Positions 15,568 to 24,106 of a stretch of 49,097 nucleotides of DNA are shown in pieces. Position 1 is the stretch's first letter. Every line of letters begins with the position of its first letter. The position numbers and the translations under genes were made by a program. The notes beneath the pieces are model-generated. The model worked only from the letters and a program-made list of their open reading frames with translations. It was not told the origin of the DNA and did not search any database. The stretch spans positions 1 to 49,097 of the IMG/VR virus record IMGVR_UViG_3300021962_007214. One strand, written 5' to 3'. The DNA is from a virus.

Positions 15568-15738
15568 ATGGCAAAAGCAAAATCAAGTGGTGGTTCTAAT
15601 AAAGGATCAAAAGTTTCGTTTAGTGCTCAAGCAAAGGGTAAAACCACAATTGGTTCAACTCACAGTTCAATTAAATTTTCCACAATGAACAAACGTAAGC
15701 GTGCAAACTATAAAGCTTACCGAGGACAAGGCAAGTAA
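15568..15738 (+). CDS. Small basic protein (56 aa)
   Basis: A short gene with an excellent ribosome site (AAGGAG, 7 bases before ATG) and a full late promoter. The product starts MAKAKSSGGSNKGSKVSFSA and ends in a Lys/Arg-rich stretch (NKRKRANYKAYRGQGK). The high positive charge, low complexity and late timing suggest a nucleic-acid-binding or head-internal protein. I do not recognise a family. Confidence 0.75.
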   Translation: MAKAKSSGGSNKGSKVSFSAQAKGKTTIGSTHSSIKFSTMNKRKRANYKAYRGQGK

Positions 15739-15743
15739 TTTTT

Positions 15744-15751
15744 GATAAATA
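15744..15751 (+). promoter_or_regulatory. Late promoter motif GATAAATA
   Basis: Late motif 29 bases before the ATG at 15780, which also has an AAGGA site. Confidence 0.65.
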
Positions 15752-15779
15752 GTTGCAAATAGTTTAAGGAATATCCCCG

Positions 15780-16640
15780 ATGAAGATATCAGAATTAGGC
15801 TCCGGTGAGAAAAGACATGCGTCCATTAAGGATACAGGCGATTTCGATCCTGCTAACATAGAAGTATATGTACATGGAGTCGGAGTATATTCCTTAAACA
15901 CTCTTAAAACTAGACTTAAGCAACGCCTCTCAGACTTTGCTGATATGGTTGATGGTAGTCCCGATCAACTTGAACGTATACTCAACGATAAAAGCATGGA
16001 TGCTTTTATGAGTATGCTAAGAGGATATAATGAAGTACTATCAGACTTAGCAACACCTCAGATGAAACGCAAGCGTTCATTGACATTAAAAAGATCAAGA
16101 ACTGAAAGTGTTGACACATTCATTACAGCGTTACGCCACATAAAAGAAGGCGTGCCATTTACTAAAAGCATATTACGCTATGGTAGCAAGTCATATTCAG
16201 AGGCAGTAAACATTGGGCGAGAAATTCACAAGGCCGGTCTTATTGAGAATATGGATTGGGAGCGGATTGATTCGCCTGCGGTAGGTGACTACTTTGACAT
16301 CGAGTTATCTGAGTCTGAAATGTTGTCCACTTGGGTAGAGTCTATTGCTGCTGACGGTGTTGTATTACACGCAGACGATGAGTTATTTAATGCAATAACA
16401 GAAGCTGAGTATCAAGGTCGCGATGTTCCGCTAGGTAAACCTATGCAAGGCGATGTTAAGAAGTTTAAAGTATATGTTAAGAACCCCAAAGGTAATGTAG
16501 TTAAGGTTAACTTTGGTGATCCTAATATGCGTATTAAAAAATCAAATCCAGCAAGACGCAGAAGCTTCCGCGCTCGTCATAACTGCGATAATCCTGGTCC
16601 AAGAACAAAGGCACGTTACTGGAGCTGCCGCAAGTGGTAA
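15780..16640 (+). CDS. Hypothetical phage protein with basic C-terminal domain (DUF5872-like)
   Basis: The C-terminal 60 residues (KKFKVYVKNPKGNVVKVNFG, then a run of Arg/Lys, RHNCDNPGP and WSCRKW) form a conserved phage domain that I recall as DUF5872; two Cys and several basic residues suggest metal or nucleic acid binding. The N-terminal 200 residues are helical and unassigned. It overlaps the next gene at TAATG. Proteins ending in this domain are common in head regions of large phages; the function is not known to me. Confidence 0.6.
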   Translation: MKISELGSGEKRHASIKDTGDFDPANIEVYVHGVGVYSLNTLKTRLKQRLSDFADMVDGSPDQLERILNDKSMDAFMSMLRGYNEVLSDLATPQMKRKRSLTLKRSRTESVDTFITALRHIKEGVPFTKSILRYGSKSYSEAVNIGREIHKAGLIENMDWERIDSPAVGDYFDIELSESEMLSTWVESIAADGVVLHADDELFNAITEAEYQGRDVPLGKPMQGDVKKFKVYVKNPKGNVVKVNFGDPNMRIKKSNPARRRSFRARHNCDNPGPRTKARYWSCRKW

Positions 16641-17059
16641 TGAGAAAATACATCAACTTAGTTGAGGCTGCTAACAAGGGTTGCCCTATAGCTACCTACG
16701 ACATTGATGTGAATTTAAAAAATAGACAGAAAGCCATAGACGAATACTATTATGGTCCTGCTAATCCAGATGTACCAGAGGACTATTGGAAGAAAGCTGC
16801 CAAGCGTTGGAATATAGCTGAAAAAACTGCTAAGACTATGACTTGCTCAAATTGTGCAGCATTTGATGTAAGTGATAAGATGTGGAAATGCATCGAAGAT
16901 GGTATCAAAGCAGGTAACAAAGAAGTCGACGGCCTAGCAACTATTCACAAGTCCGATCTAGGCTATTGTAACTTTTTACATTTTAAGTGCGCTGGAACTC
17001 GTAGTTGCACAGCGTGGGTCACTGGCGGCGCCATTGACAACAAAGATAGAACTCAATAA
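16640..17059 (+). CDS. Cys-rich conserved phage protein (139 aa)
   Basis: Conserved hypothetical of T4-like phages by its pattern: RQKAIDEYYYGPANPD, TCSNCAAFD, a Cys in KCIEDGI, LGYCNFLHFKCAG and RSCTAWVTGG. Seven or so spaced Cys suggest a metal or iron-sulfur site. I start at the ATG at 16640, overlapping the previous stop, rather than the GTG at 16634. It probably works with the upstream protein, since they are translationally coupled. Confidence 0.65.
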   Translation: MRKYINLVEAANKGCPIATYDIDVNLKNRQKAIDEYYYGPANPDVPEDYWKKAAKRWNIAEKTAKTMTCSNCAAFDVSDKMWKCIEDGIKAGNKEVDGLATIHKSDLGYCNFLHFKCAGTRSCTAWVTGGAIDNKDRTQ

Positions 17060-17061
17060 AG

Positions 17062-17670
17062 ATGATCACAATTCATCCTATTGCTCATCACGTAAATTTA
17101 AAAATAACTAACCCGATCGATAATAAGCATTTAACCGATCCTAGTCTATTAGAATTTTTTGATAAAGATGGTTACGAACTAACCCTGCTAGAAAAACTGT
17201 ATTACGAATCGCAAGGATTCAACGTAGTACCTTATACAGCATATCATCCCGGATTGTTCGAACAGTGGATCGAATTTGACCACCCAAATCTTAAAGTCGA
17301 TCATAGTTGTGCGCTGTATCGTTGTTCGTTTGATGGCGATGCACTTGATCAATTACAACAGAATAGACCACAACACTATCGTTTAGGTTGGTTGGCTGAT
17401 GTAAAACACAAATGGGGATTAGATTTTAATCTAGATTATTGTGACGAAACTCGCAGTTTGGAAGTAATACATGTTGAGGCTGATGCTCCTACGTTAGATT
17501 TGATTCTCGAAGAGCAGTACAAAATCGAACAATTAGTAAAAAATACCGATTGGGTTGATGCAGCGAATCAAGTATGGAACCTAAGAGAAGAGTGGATAAA
17601 TCTCAAGGGATGGTACGCACAAGCACATTGGAAAGCCAAATACTTTGGTCTAGTGAGACCCTGGCACTAA
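17062..17670 (+). CDS. Hypothetical protein (202 aa)
   Basis: Unrecognised. The protein is soluble and rich in Trp, Tyr, His and Leu, with no signal peptide, membrane segment or known motif. It begins two bases after the previous stop and is followed by a short intergenic stretch with a weak TTAAATAG motif. Complete reading frame, and similar composition to its neighbours, support a real gene. Confidence 0.65.
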   Translation: MITIHPIAHHVNLKITNPIDNKHLTDPSLLEFFDKDGYELTLLEKLYYESQGFNVVPYTAYHPGLFEQWIEFDHPNLKVDHSCALYRCSFDGDALDQLQQNRPQHYRLGWLADVKHKWGLDFNLDYCDETRSLEVIHVEADAPTLDLILEEQYKIEQLVKNTDWVDAANQVWNLREEWINLKGWYAQAHWKAKYFGLVRPWH

Positions 17671-17728
17671 GTACCAAAAAAACAATATTTACTCGCATAA
17701 CTAGTGTTAAATAGTTTTGGTAGCACAT

Positions 17729-18292
17729 ATGACCTTTACAAAACTCATTCACACAGATATAGACCACGAGCGTCTAGCCAAAGAAATATATCAATTAATT
17801 GAGCATTTCGGTCTCCAAGAACATCCTCAGATTAGTCTTACTAGTCTAGCTGGGGAGAATAACTGGATCAATAGCACCGGTAAGCGCCACTTGCTCAAAT
17901 ACCCAGAACGCTACTTTAATAAAATCAACGAATATCTAGAAGGCACATATATTGCAGAGTGCATTCATCGCTATCCAGACTTTTATCGTTGGAGGCTAAT
18001 GAAGGTGATACCGCGGTCCACATATTCTATTCATCCGGACGGACTACCTTTTAGAGAAAACATTAGACTACATATACCAATTGTTACTAACAGCAGAGCG
18101 TTTCTAACGTTCTACGATGTTATGCCCGGGGATGATACAACTGTAACAGTATATCACGCTAATCTAAAAGCAGGTAATAGCTACGAAGTAAACACCACTA
18201 AATTACACACAGCCGTTAACTACGGCGACCATGACAGATATCATATTGTTGGTGTAAAATATATCAAAGAACAAGTGCGAGGTGCAAAATGA
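17729..18292 (+). CDS. Aspartyl/asparaginyl beta-hydroxylase-like oxygenase
   Basis: Iron- and 2-oxoglutarate-dependent dioxygenase fold. It shows YSIHPDG with the His and Asp metal ligands, NIRLHIPIVTN and a second His in KLHTAVNYGDHDRYHIVG, the double-stranded beta-helix pattern of the aspartyl/asparaginyl beta-hydroxylase family. About 187 residues. I choose the ATG at 17729 over the TTG four codons upstream. Substrate unknown; such enzymes hydroxylate peptides or small molecules. It shares an ATGA overlap with the next gene. Confidence 0.72.
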   Translation: MTFTKLIHTDIDHERLAKEIYQLIEHFGLQEHPQISLTSLAGENNWINSTGKRHLLKYPERYFNKINEYLEGTYIAECIHRYPDFYRWRLMKVIPRSTYSIHPDGLPFRENIRLHIPIVTNSRAFLTFYDVMPGDDTTVTVYHANLKAGNSYEVNTTKLHTAVNYGDHDRYHIVGVKYIKEQVRGAK

Positions 18293-18828
18293 AAGTAGCA
18301 ATCACAGGACATACTAAAGGCATCGGTAAAGCAATTGCCGAATTATACTACACCGACGAAGTTGTAGGATTCAGCCGTAGCAACGGCTATGATATATCAG
18401 ACATCTCGTCTATAGATAGTATTGTTAATGCTAGTCTTAACTGTGATGTGTTTGTAAACAACGCCTACTATAGTACAGCACAAGTAGATATATTTGAAAA
18501 ACTATTAGTGCATTGGAACAATGATCCTACTAAGACTATTGTTAATATAAACAGTAGGACAATATACAATGGGCCAAATCAGCGTCAGTACACCACAGAT
18601 AAAAAGCTATTAAAGTCTAGTGCTGTTAATGCTATCCGTGACATAGACAGAAAATGTCGAGTTATTAACATTAATCCTGGATACATTAAAACTGACATGG
18701 TTTTAGATGTACACGACAAATTTAACATGATGTCCCCTGAGCAATTGGCGCAGATAATCAAGTGGTGTCTAAACCAACCTCAGGAAATTGAAATCGGTGA
18801 ACTAAGCGTTTGGTGCACCACACTGTAG
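18289..18828 (+). CDS. Short-chain dehydrogenase/reductase
   Basis: Classical SDR: TGHTKGIG cofactor loop (6-13), a VNNAYY equivalent of NNAG, QYTTDKK with the catalytic Tyr and Lys, and NPGYIKTDM. At 179 residues it is shorter than usual (about 250), lacking parts of the substrate loop. It is coupled to the oxygenase by an ATGA overlap, so the two probably act in sequence on one substrate, for example hydroxylation followed by oxidation. Confidence 0.78.
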   Translation: MKVAITGHTKGIGKAIAELYYTDEVVGFSRSNGYDISDISSIDSIVNASLNCDVFVNNAYYSTAQVDIFEKLLVHWNNDPTKTIVNINSRTIYNGPNQRQYTTDKKLLKSSAVNAIRDIDRKCRVININPGYIKTDMVLDVHDKFNMMSPEQLAQIIKWCLNQPQEIEIGELSVWCTTL

Positions 18829-18855
18829 CAATAGGTGTTATAAACGTCAATTTGT

Positions 18856-18863
18856 GATAAATA
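18856..18863 (+). promoter_or_regulatory. Late motif GATAAATA five bases from an ATG
   Basis: GATAAATA-CTATT-ATG. By T4 spacing the transcript would start on the A of the ATG at 18869. Confidence 0.6.
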
Positions 18864-18868
18864 CTATT

Positions 18869-20623
18869 ATGAAACAAGTTGTAATTTATCCAGGTCGTTT
18901 TCAGCCTATGCTAAGTCATCATGCTGAAGTTTACAAGCAACTTCAGGCACAGTTTCCTGATTCTGAAGTGTTCATCGGTACTAGTGACAAAGTTGAACTA
19001 CCAAAGAGCCCGTTTAACTTTAAAGAAAAACAGCAGATCGCGGCCGCGCACGGTATTCCTGCGGATCGAGTGCTAGCTGTTACTCGCACATATCATCAAG
19101 AGGATTACGCTAAGTACTTTAATCCTGCTGAAACTATTATTGTTTTTGCAGTAGGTGAAAAAGATTTGGATCGGTTCCCATTCAATAATGTGGATCCGAA
19201 AACAGGTTTAGATATGACTGTGCGGGGCGAAGCAAAGCCTAAATACTTTCAAAAGATAAATACACTAAAGGCAAGTCCAAAGCCAATGAGTGAGCGTGGA
19301 TACATTACACTAGCGCCTACTATTAAAATTGGTGATGAAGTTGCTAGCGCCAGCGCATTTAGAGACGCATTAAAAGCTGCTCCGGACGCAGAAAGTGCTA
19401 AACAAATTTATACAAAACAGTTTGGCACGTACAATGACAATGTGTTTAACTTAATTTATAACAAAATAGCGAGAGCAGATATGAGCGAACAAATTAACAT
19501 TCTAAGAAAATTAGCAGGACTTCCTCTAGAAGAAGCAGCACCAGTTGAATTTAGCGGTGCTGATGCTAAGGCAGCAAAGTTTTTACCACCTAATGCATCA
19601 AGTGCTAAGATGAGTATTGCTAATCGTTTCCCTAAGGGTGCAGATGTTAGTGATCCAGCAACTAAGCAAGAGCAGTTTATTCAAGCACTATTACGCTCTC
19701 CGGAAGCATTGTTAGCAGAGATCAGCGAAAGACTTGATCCTAAAGACAACAACAGCCTAGCAGTTGATCAAAAGGTAAGCGATATCGTACAGCTTATGAA
19801 TCAAAAAGACATCGGTATTTCAGGTCTACCAAAAGACCTAAAGCAGTTTGTGCTGGATTTAACAGTTAATGCAGTTAAAAACATGGACCTAACTGCTGGC
19901 GACAATAGCCCTGCGTATGATGATTCAGCAGATGAAGATGAGTTCAAAAAAGAAAATGTCGACTTAAACAGCATTCGCACTGACTACGGTGTTGAAGAAG
20001 CTAAAGAAGAAGATGACGAAGATGAAGAAGATGAGGACGAAGATGACAGCTGGTTAGACGACGACAGTTGGATTCCAAGTGTAGATGACTTCGAGCAAGA
20101 AATTGCACACGGTTACAGAGGTGTCGGTGCTCTCAGAGTCGAAGGTTTCAGTTCAGAATCTGATATGATACTAGCAAAAGCTGGATCAGGCGAACTAGAT
20201 ATCTATGATGTTATGACTAACCCAAAGACACCTGCAGAAGCTACTGCTGCTAAAATTATTCAGCAAATGTACGATGACGTATCAATCGATCATCACCTAC
20301 ACCCAGACGATGACTTTGAACAGATCCTAGACATTGTTGCTGATCAATTAGAAGCAGACTATGGCAACAGTGATGCTGACGTTCGTGAAGACGATCAGAT
20401 TGCTGAAATTTCCGATAAAACCAAAGACTCGTATGTAAAGAAAGCATCGGGAGAAATTGGTAAGCATTGGGACAATAGCCATGACGATGCAGATTCGGCA
20501 CGCAAGTACTATAATCGCAAAAACACAATGCGTAAGATTTCCAACGAAGAAGTCGAAGGAACAGCAGGCAATGCACTAGATGCAGCTATGTTAGAACTAC
20601 GTAAACTAGCAGGTTTAAGATAA
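18869..20623 (+). CDS. Nucleotidyltransferase-fold protein fused to a virion-like tail
   Basis: Residues 1-205 have the cytidylyl/NMN-adenylyltransferase fold: YPGRFQPM, FIGTSDKVE, FAVGEKD and ASASAFRDAL. The HxGH signature is altered to LSHH, with the first His and the Gly lost. The rest is different: ILRKLAGLPLEE, a helical part, a run of about 25 Asp/Glu, EISDKTKDSYVKKA and a final LRKLAGLR. These peptide motifs recur in neighbours at 13073 and 20623. I start at 18869, since the GTG at 18854 lies in the promoter. A catalytic or a purely structural role are both possible. Confidence 0.65.
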   Translation: MKQVVIYPGRFQPMLSHHAEVYKQLQAQFPDSEVFIGTSDKVELPKSPFNFKEKQQIAAAHGIPADRVLAVTRTYHQEDYAKYFNPAETIIVFAVGEKDLDRFPFNNVDPKTGLDMTVRGEAKPKYFQKINTLKASPKPMSERGYITLAPTIKIGDEVASASAFRDALKAAPDAESAKQIYTKQFGTYNDNVFNLIYNKIARADMSEQINILRKLAGLPLEEAAPVEFSGADAKAAKFLPPNASSAKMSIANRFPKGADVSDPATKQEQFIQALLRSPEALLAEISERLDPKDNNSLAVDQKVSDIVQLMNQKDIGISGLPKDLKQFVLDLTVNAVKNMDLTAGDNSPAYDDSADEDEFKKENVDLNSIRTDYGVEEAKEEDDEDEEDEDEDDSWLDDDSWIPSVDDFEQEIAHGYRGVGALRVEGFSSESDMILAKAGSGELDIYDVMTNPKTPAEATAAKIIQQMYDDVSIDHHLHPDDDFEQILDIVADQLEADYGNSDADVREDDQIAEISDKTKDSYVKKASGEIGKHWDNSHDDADSARKYYNRKNTMRKISNEEVEGTAGNALDAAMLELRKLAGLR

Positions 20624-20967
20624 TGAACGACTTAGATAGATTACAAAAGCTAGCTGGAATTCTCAAAGAAGAACCAGAAACAGGCGATGAAGTTGTAAAG
20701 ACTGTGGTCGGTCATGTTGACGACGAACCAGACATGATTCGTCAAGAACTTTATAAGATCGGCAAGTATGCTGTTGAGCTACACAAGATGCTAAAGGAAG
20801 TACCAAACGGTGATCTTCCTCAATGGTGGACTGCTAAGATTGTTCGTGCAGGTGATTACATCAGTAGCGCAAAGCATTACTTGGAAGCAGAACTATACAA
20901 TCCAGGTGATGAAGTTGCTGTTAGTGATCAAGTACAAGACACCACTGACCCGAGCGGTGTTAGCTAA
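20623..20967 (+). CDS. Hypothetical protein with LQKLAGI motif (114 aa)
   Basis: Begins MNDLDRLQKLAGILKEEPET, matching the LRKLAGL peptide that ends the preceding protein. The middle is helical (LYKIGKYAVELHKMLKEVP) and the end acidic. It starts on the stop codon of the previous gene (TAATG). Late, probably virion-associated. Its end overlaps by 8 bases the end of the GH6 gene on the opposite strand. Confidence 0.65.
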   Translation: MNDLDRLQKLAGILKEEPETGDEVVKTVVGHVDDEPDMIRQELYKIGKYAVELHKMLKEVPNGDLPQWWTAKIVRAGDYISSAKHYLEAELYNPGDEVAVSDQVQDTTDPSGVS

Positions 20968-21811
20968 TCCACTTAGTATTAAGAACTAATTGTTCTGCAT
21001 AAACGGGCCAGAAGCGACCAGCTCTTGGCCCGTTATTTTTTCTCCCGTCGCTCTCCCCAGGAATCTTAATCCATAGGTATGCATCGCATAATGCGTATTC
21101 AGTGCTAGTTGTGGGCTGCTGGCCAATTGCACGACCAGGTGGATTGCACCATTCATTGCCATATGGGCCGTTTCCGTTGCGACTAGTATCAACTACGTAG
21201 TGATTGTATTGTGTATACTCCCCTACACGCTCTGCCCAACTAACAGATTCCTGCGTAGTACGAAAGTTGCTTACGTTAACGCTAAAGCCGCGCACACCTG
21301 GCACACATACACTGTTAAGCAGTTTGCCAGCTTCTTCAGGGTCAAGCCAATTACTGTGACCTATGTCAACATACACTAGTGCGTTAGTACGCTCGGTTAG
21401 TATTGCTAGTGCTTGTTGCATTAGTTCATAGCGCCACTGTGCTTCAGCAGTAGCCATCTCTGCACTATGTGGTAGCGCATCCGGTTCAAAGATAACAATA
21501 GGTGAAAGTTTGCCTACACCCAATGCAAAACTTTCAATAAACTCTAAATAGCTGGCAGCACTGTTGGCGCCGCCTTTGCTGTAATGTCCCATGTCTCGGT
21601 TAGGAAGATTGTACAGCACAAACACAGGAAGAGCCGGCAATGTTCTACGGAACAATCGTGCCAAGCTCTTTTCTAAATGCTTTACGGGTTTGCCGTTTCT
21701 TTGTCCGTACCAGAACGCAACTGGATATGCAAATATCTTTCTTACTAGAGGATATTTTTCTGCGTAGTTCTTTACACGATCAAAGTTGTTAACATAGAAC
21801 GGATAGTCCAT
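20960..21811 (-). CDS. GH6-family glycoside hydrolase (cellulase/cellobiohydrolase type)
   Basis: Strong match to GH6 motifs, a family of inverting beta-1,4-glucanases: VFVLYNLPNRDMGHYSKGGA with Asp73, IVIFEPDALPH with Asp111 (the usual acid), VYVDIGHSNWL, GFSVNVSNFRTT, VDTSRNGNGP, CNPPGRAIG and WIKIPGESDGR with Asp255. All three key Asp positions remain. At 283 residues it is a bare catalytic domain with no signal peptide or carbohydrate-binding module. It is coupled to def by TAATG. It would cut cellulose-like glucan, perhaps released at lysis or carried on the virion; GH6 in a T4-like phage is unexpected. Confidence 0.88.
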   Translation of the reverse strand: MDYPFYVNNFDRVKNYAEKYPLVRKIFAYPVAFWYGQRNGKPVKHLEKSLARLFRRTLPALPVFVLYNLPNRDMGHYSKGGANSAASYLEFIESFALGVGKLSPIVIFEPDALPHSAEMATAEAQWRYELMQQALAILTERTNALVYVDIGHSNWLDPEEAGKLLNSVCVPGVRGFSVNVSNFRTTQESVSWAERVGEYTQYNHYVVDTSRNGNGPYGNEWCNPPGRAIGQQPTTSTEYALCDAYLWIKIPGESDGRKNNGPRAGRFWPVYAEQLVLNTKWIS

Positions 21812-22407
21812 TATCCTCTCTTAACAGAACGTTCCAATCTTTTAAAACGCTTGTCGCGCTTTTGTTTAGCCATTTGTAGTTTAAAGTTGCCCACTAGATC
21901 AATAAAGTTTGTGCCTTGCAAGTGATCGTATTCGTGTAAGAAGCACCTTGCATCAATACCATCCATCCATGTTTCAACAACAGTCTCACCATCTGTTTTA
22001 GTGAACTGTACTTTGATTTTAGCTGGTCGCTTGATCTTTAAGTAAAGCAACGGCCAAGTTAAACAACCTTCTTCAATTTGTACTTCGCCTTCAGTTTCGA
22101 TGATAGAGGGTTTGTAAACACCTATGTCACCTAAGAAACTATGAGCCATAACAAACATGTTATAACTACTACCAACTTGCGTAGCACTAAGTCCTACACC
22201 TAAATTGGCATGCATTAACTCAAGCATTTCTTTTTCGCGTTTAGTCCAGTCAATGCCGCATTTAAATGGGTCAGTTGTAGCACTTCGATGTAATGCAGGA
22301 TCTCTAGGGTCAACTAGTTCACAGCGCCATTCTTCGACAATGAAATCGCCTAAACTGACATCAGTGCTGGATGCATATTTGCTATATGGGTCGTATCGTT
22401 TAATCAT
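21811..22407 (-). CDS. def: Peptide deformylase
   Basis: Metalloenzyme that removes the formyl group from nascent proteins. All three motifs are present: GVGLSATQVG (70-79), EEGCLTWP with Cys115, and CFLHEYDHLQG with His158, Glu159 and His162. At 198 residues it is near normal, with a lysine-rich end. Deformylase is a known auxiliary gene of marine T4-like phages. It lies between ferredoxin and GH6 in a ligase-led operon. Confidence 0.92.
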   Translation of the reverse strand: MIKRYDPYSKYASSTDVSLGDFIVEEWRCELVDPRDPALHRSATTDPFKCGIDWTKREKEMLELMHANLGVGLSATQVGSSYNMFVMAHSFLGDIGVYKPSIIETEGEVQIEEGCLTWPLLYLKIKRPAKIKVQFTKTDGETVVETWMDGIDARCFLHEYDHLQGTNFIDLVGNFKLQMAKQKRDKRFKRLERSVKRG

Positions 22408-22419
22408 AACTTTATTTAA

Positions 22420-22749
22420 CTACCTTACTAGAAAATCTTTTTTATCTTGAACAGTAGCCCAGTGATCTGCATCCGGCAGTGGCTCACGTTTGTCTGTAAT
22501 ATTACTAGTTTGCCACTCTTTGCTAAGTTCAGCATTTAAGTCAATCATGTAACGCTGTTCCTGCGGCAAGTCGTTATCAGAGTAGATAGCATTAACAGGA
22601 CACTCGGGCTCACACAGCGCACAGTCAATGCACTGATCTGGGTTAATAACTAAAAAGTTTTCGCCTTCATAAAAGCAGTCTACAGGACACACTGTAACAC
22701 AGTCAGTGTATTTACATTTAATACACGCTTCTGTTACAACATATGCCAT
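22420..22749 (-). CDS. fdxA: 7Fe-8S ferredoxin (FdxA type)
   Basis: Low-potential electron carrier. Cys 9, 17 and 50 fit a [3Fe-4S] site and Cys 21, 40, 43 and 46 a [4Fe-4S] site; the spacing is that of bacterial FdxA, as is the 109-residue length with a helical tail. It overlaps the ligase stop by one base. A possible partner is the radical SAM enzyme at 24107-25432 in the same block, which needs an electron donor; this link is inferred. Confidence 0.9.
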   Translation of the reverse strand: MAYVVTEACIKCKYTDCVTVCPVDCFYEGENFLVINPDQCIDCALCEPECPVNAIYSDNDLPQEQRYMIDLNAELSKEWQTSNITDKREPLPDADHWATVQDKKDFLVR

Positions 22750-24041
22750 TATAGTTTCTCTCCAGCCTCAAAGCCGCGGAAACGTAGGAATCTTGGAAAA
22801 CGCAAACTATAAGTTCCGTCTTGATTCTGTGTAATAGCATCAGCGCGAACTTCAACTACCTGACCAGGAAGAGAAGCCCTTGATTGATAAAAACTATCCC
22901 TAGCACTATCACTGAAACCTGAACCCACATTGACCTTAATAAGTTTCCCATCGTCTTCCCCTTCACATACTAGTGCGCCTAATTTACCCACATTGCGGCC
23001 AGTGCCTTCTTCTACAGCCGCCACAGTTAATGATACTTCGATGAAGGGCTTGAGTTTGAGCCATGCTGTGCTACGTTTGCACTCGTATGGAGCATCCAAG
23101 TCCTTGATCATAATACCCTCGTAACCGTTCTCTACTGCACTCTTGTTGTACATAGAAAACACCTTCTGCCCATGCTCAGTATCTAAATCAACTACTGCAT
23201 GATCGAGAACAGTTACGCTAGGTAGCAGGCTCATATGTTCTTCGTACCACTGCTTGAGCCATGTTGTGCGCTCGCTTTGCTTAACTGCAAACTTACCTGC
23301 AAGAAACTTGTCAAGTGGGATGATATCAAATAAGTGTAGTACTGCATCACCGGCTGTTACATTTGCCTTACGGTGAACCTGCTTCATTAGATCCTGGAAA
23401 CTACTGCTCATAATCTCCCCGTCAAAAACGGTCGGTGAGCCTAACTTGTTTGCTACGCTGGCGAACTGCTCCTTGATATGTCCAAAGTTTAGCAACTCCT
23501 TACCATTACGGCTAAGCTGGTCCACTCGTCCATCTGGATAGACTACAGTTAACACTCGCACACCATCCAACTTCACTTCAATCATTTTCGTGCCGCACAC
23601 TTTACGTTCATGGTTAGCACTGTCGTGACTAAGCTGACATTCAAAAATAGGAATAGCACCTTTAAAAACTTTGTTAACGGTCTTTTCACTTACGCCGCAA
23701 CGTAGGTCCTTAATAAGGATTCGTCGATACCAATGATTCCACTGCTCTTGTGTAGCAGAGTCCATCATCCTAGCCACAGTATCACGAGCAAGATTGCCTG
23801 TGAGTGAGCGATTAACAAAACCAGTAAGTACTAGAGTAAATGCATCCCAACTTAGTCCGGGTCCGTCTTCATTTTTTTTCTCCGGAATCTGCTTGAGACC
23901 AAATGTAATCATCGGGTCAAGTGCCAGCCGGCAACCCTCTATAAATTCTGCATTATCTCTGTTAGCATCAATAATCCGCTCTTTGTCAGTACGCAGATTA
24001 TGTGTTTCCAAATCTTTAATGATTTGCCATGGGCTGTTCAT
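22749..24041 (-). CDS. ATP-dependent DNA ligase
   Basis: Joins nicks in DNA through a ligase-AMP intermediate. Motif I is EVKLDGVR with Lys157; further motifs are [26 protein letters not shown] and WLKLKPF, then an OB domain ending in [10 protein letters not shown]. At 430 residues it has an N-terminal helical domain like T4 gp30. It is first in an operon after promoter 24073-24101, consistent with early expression for DNA replication. Confidence 0.92.
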   Translation of the reverse strand: MNSPWQIIKDLETHNLRTDKERIIDANRDNAEFIEGCRLALDPMITFGLKQIPEKKNEDGPGLSWDAFTLVLTGFVNRSLTGNLARDTVARMMDSATQEQWNHWYRRILIKDLRCGVSEKTVNKVFKGAIPIFECQLSHDSANHERKVCGTKMIEVKLDGVRVLTVVYPDGRVDQLSRNGKELLNFGHIKEQFASVANKLGSPTVFDGEIMSSSFQDLMKQVHRKANVTAGDAVLHLFDIIPLDKFLAGKFAVKQSERTTWLKQWYEEHMSLLPSVTVLDHAVVDLDTEHGQKVFSMYNKSAVENGYEGIMIKDLDAPYECKRSTAWLKLKPFIEVSLTVAAVEEGTGRNVGKLGALVCEGEDDGKLIKVNVGSGFSDSARDSFYQSRASLPGQVVEVRADAITQNQDGTYSLRFPRFLRFRGFEAGEKL

Positions 24042-24072
24042 CGTGTTACCTTATTATTAAACTTGATAACAC

Positions 24073-24101
24073 ATTATAGCAAACATTGCATCAAATGTCA
24101 A
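24073..24101 (-). promoter_or_regulatory. Sigma70-like promoter of the ligase operon
   Basis: TTGACA (24101-24096), 17-base spacer, TATAAT (24078-24073): a near-ideal early promoter about 32 bases from the ligase ATG. Confidence 0.85.
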
Positions 24102-24106
24102 TGTTA

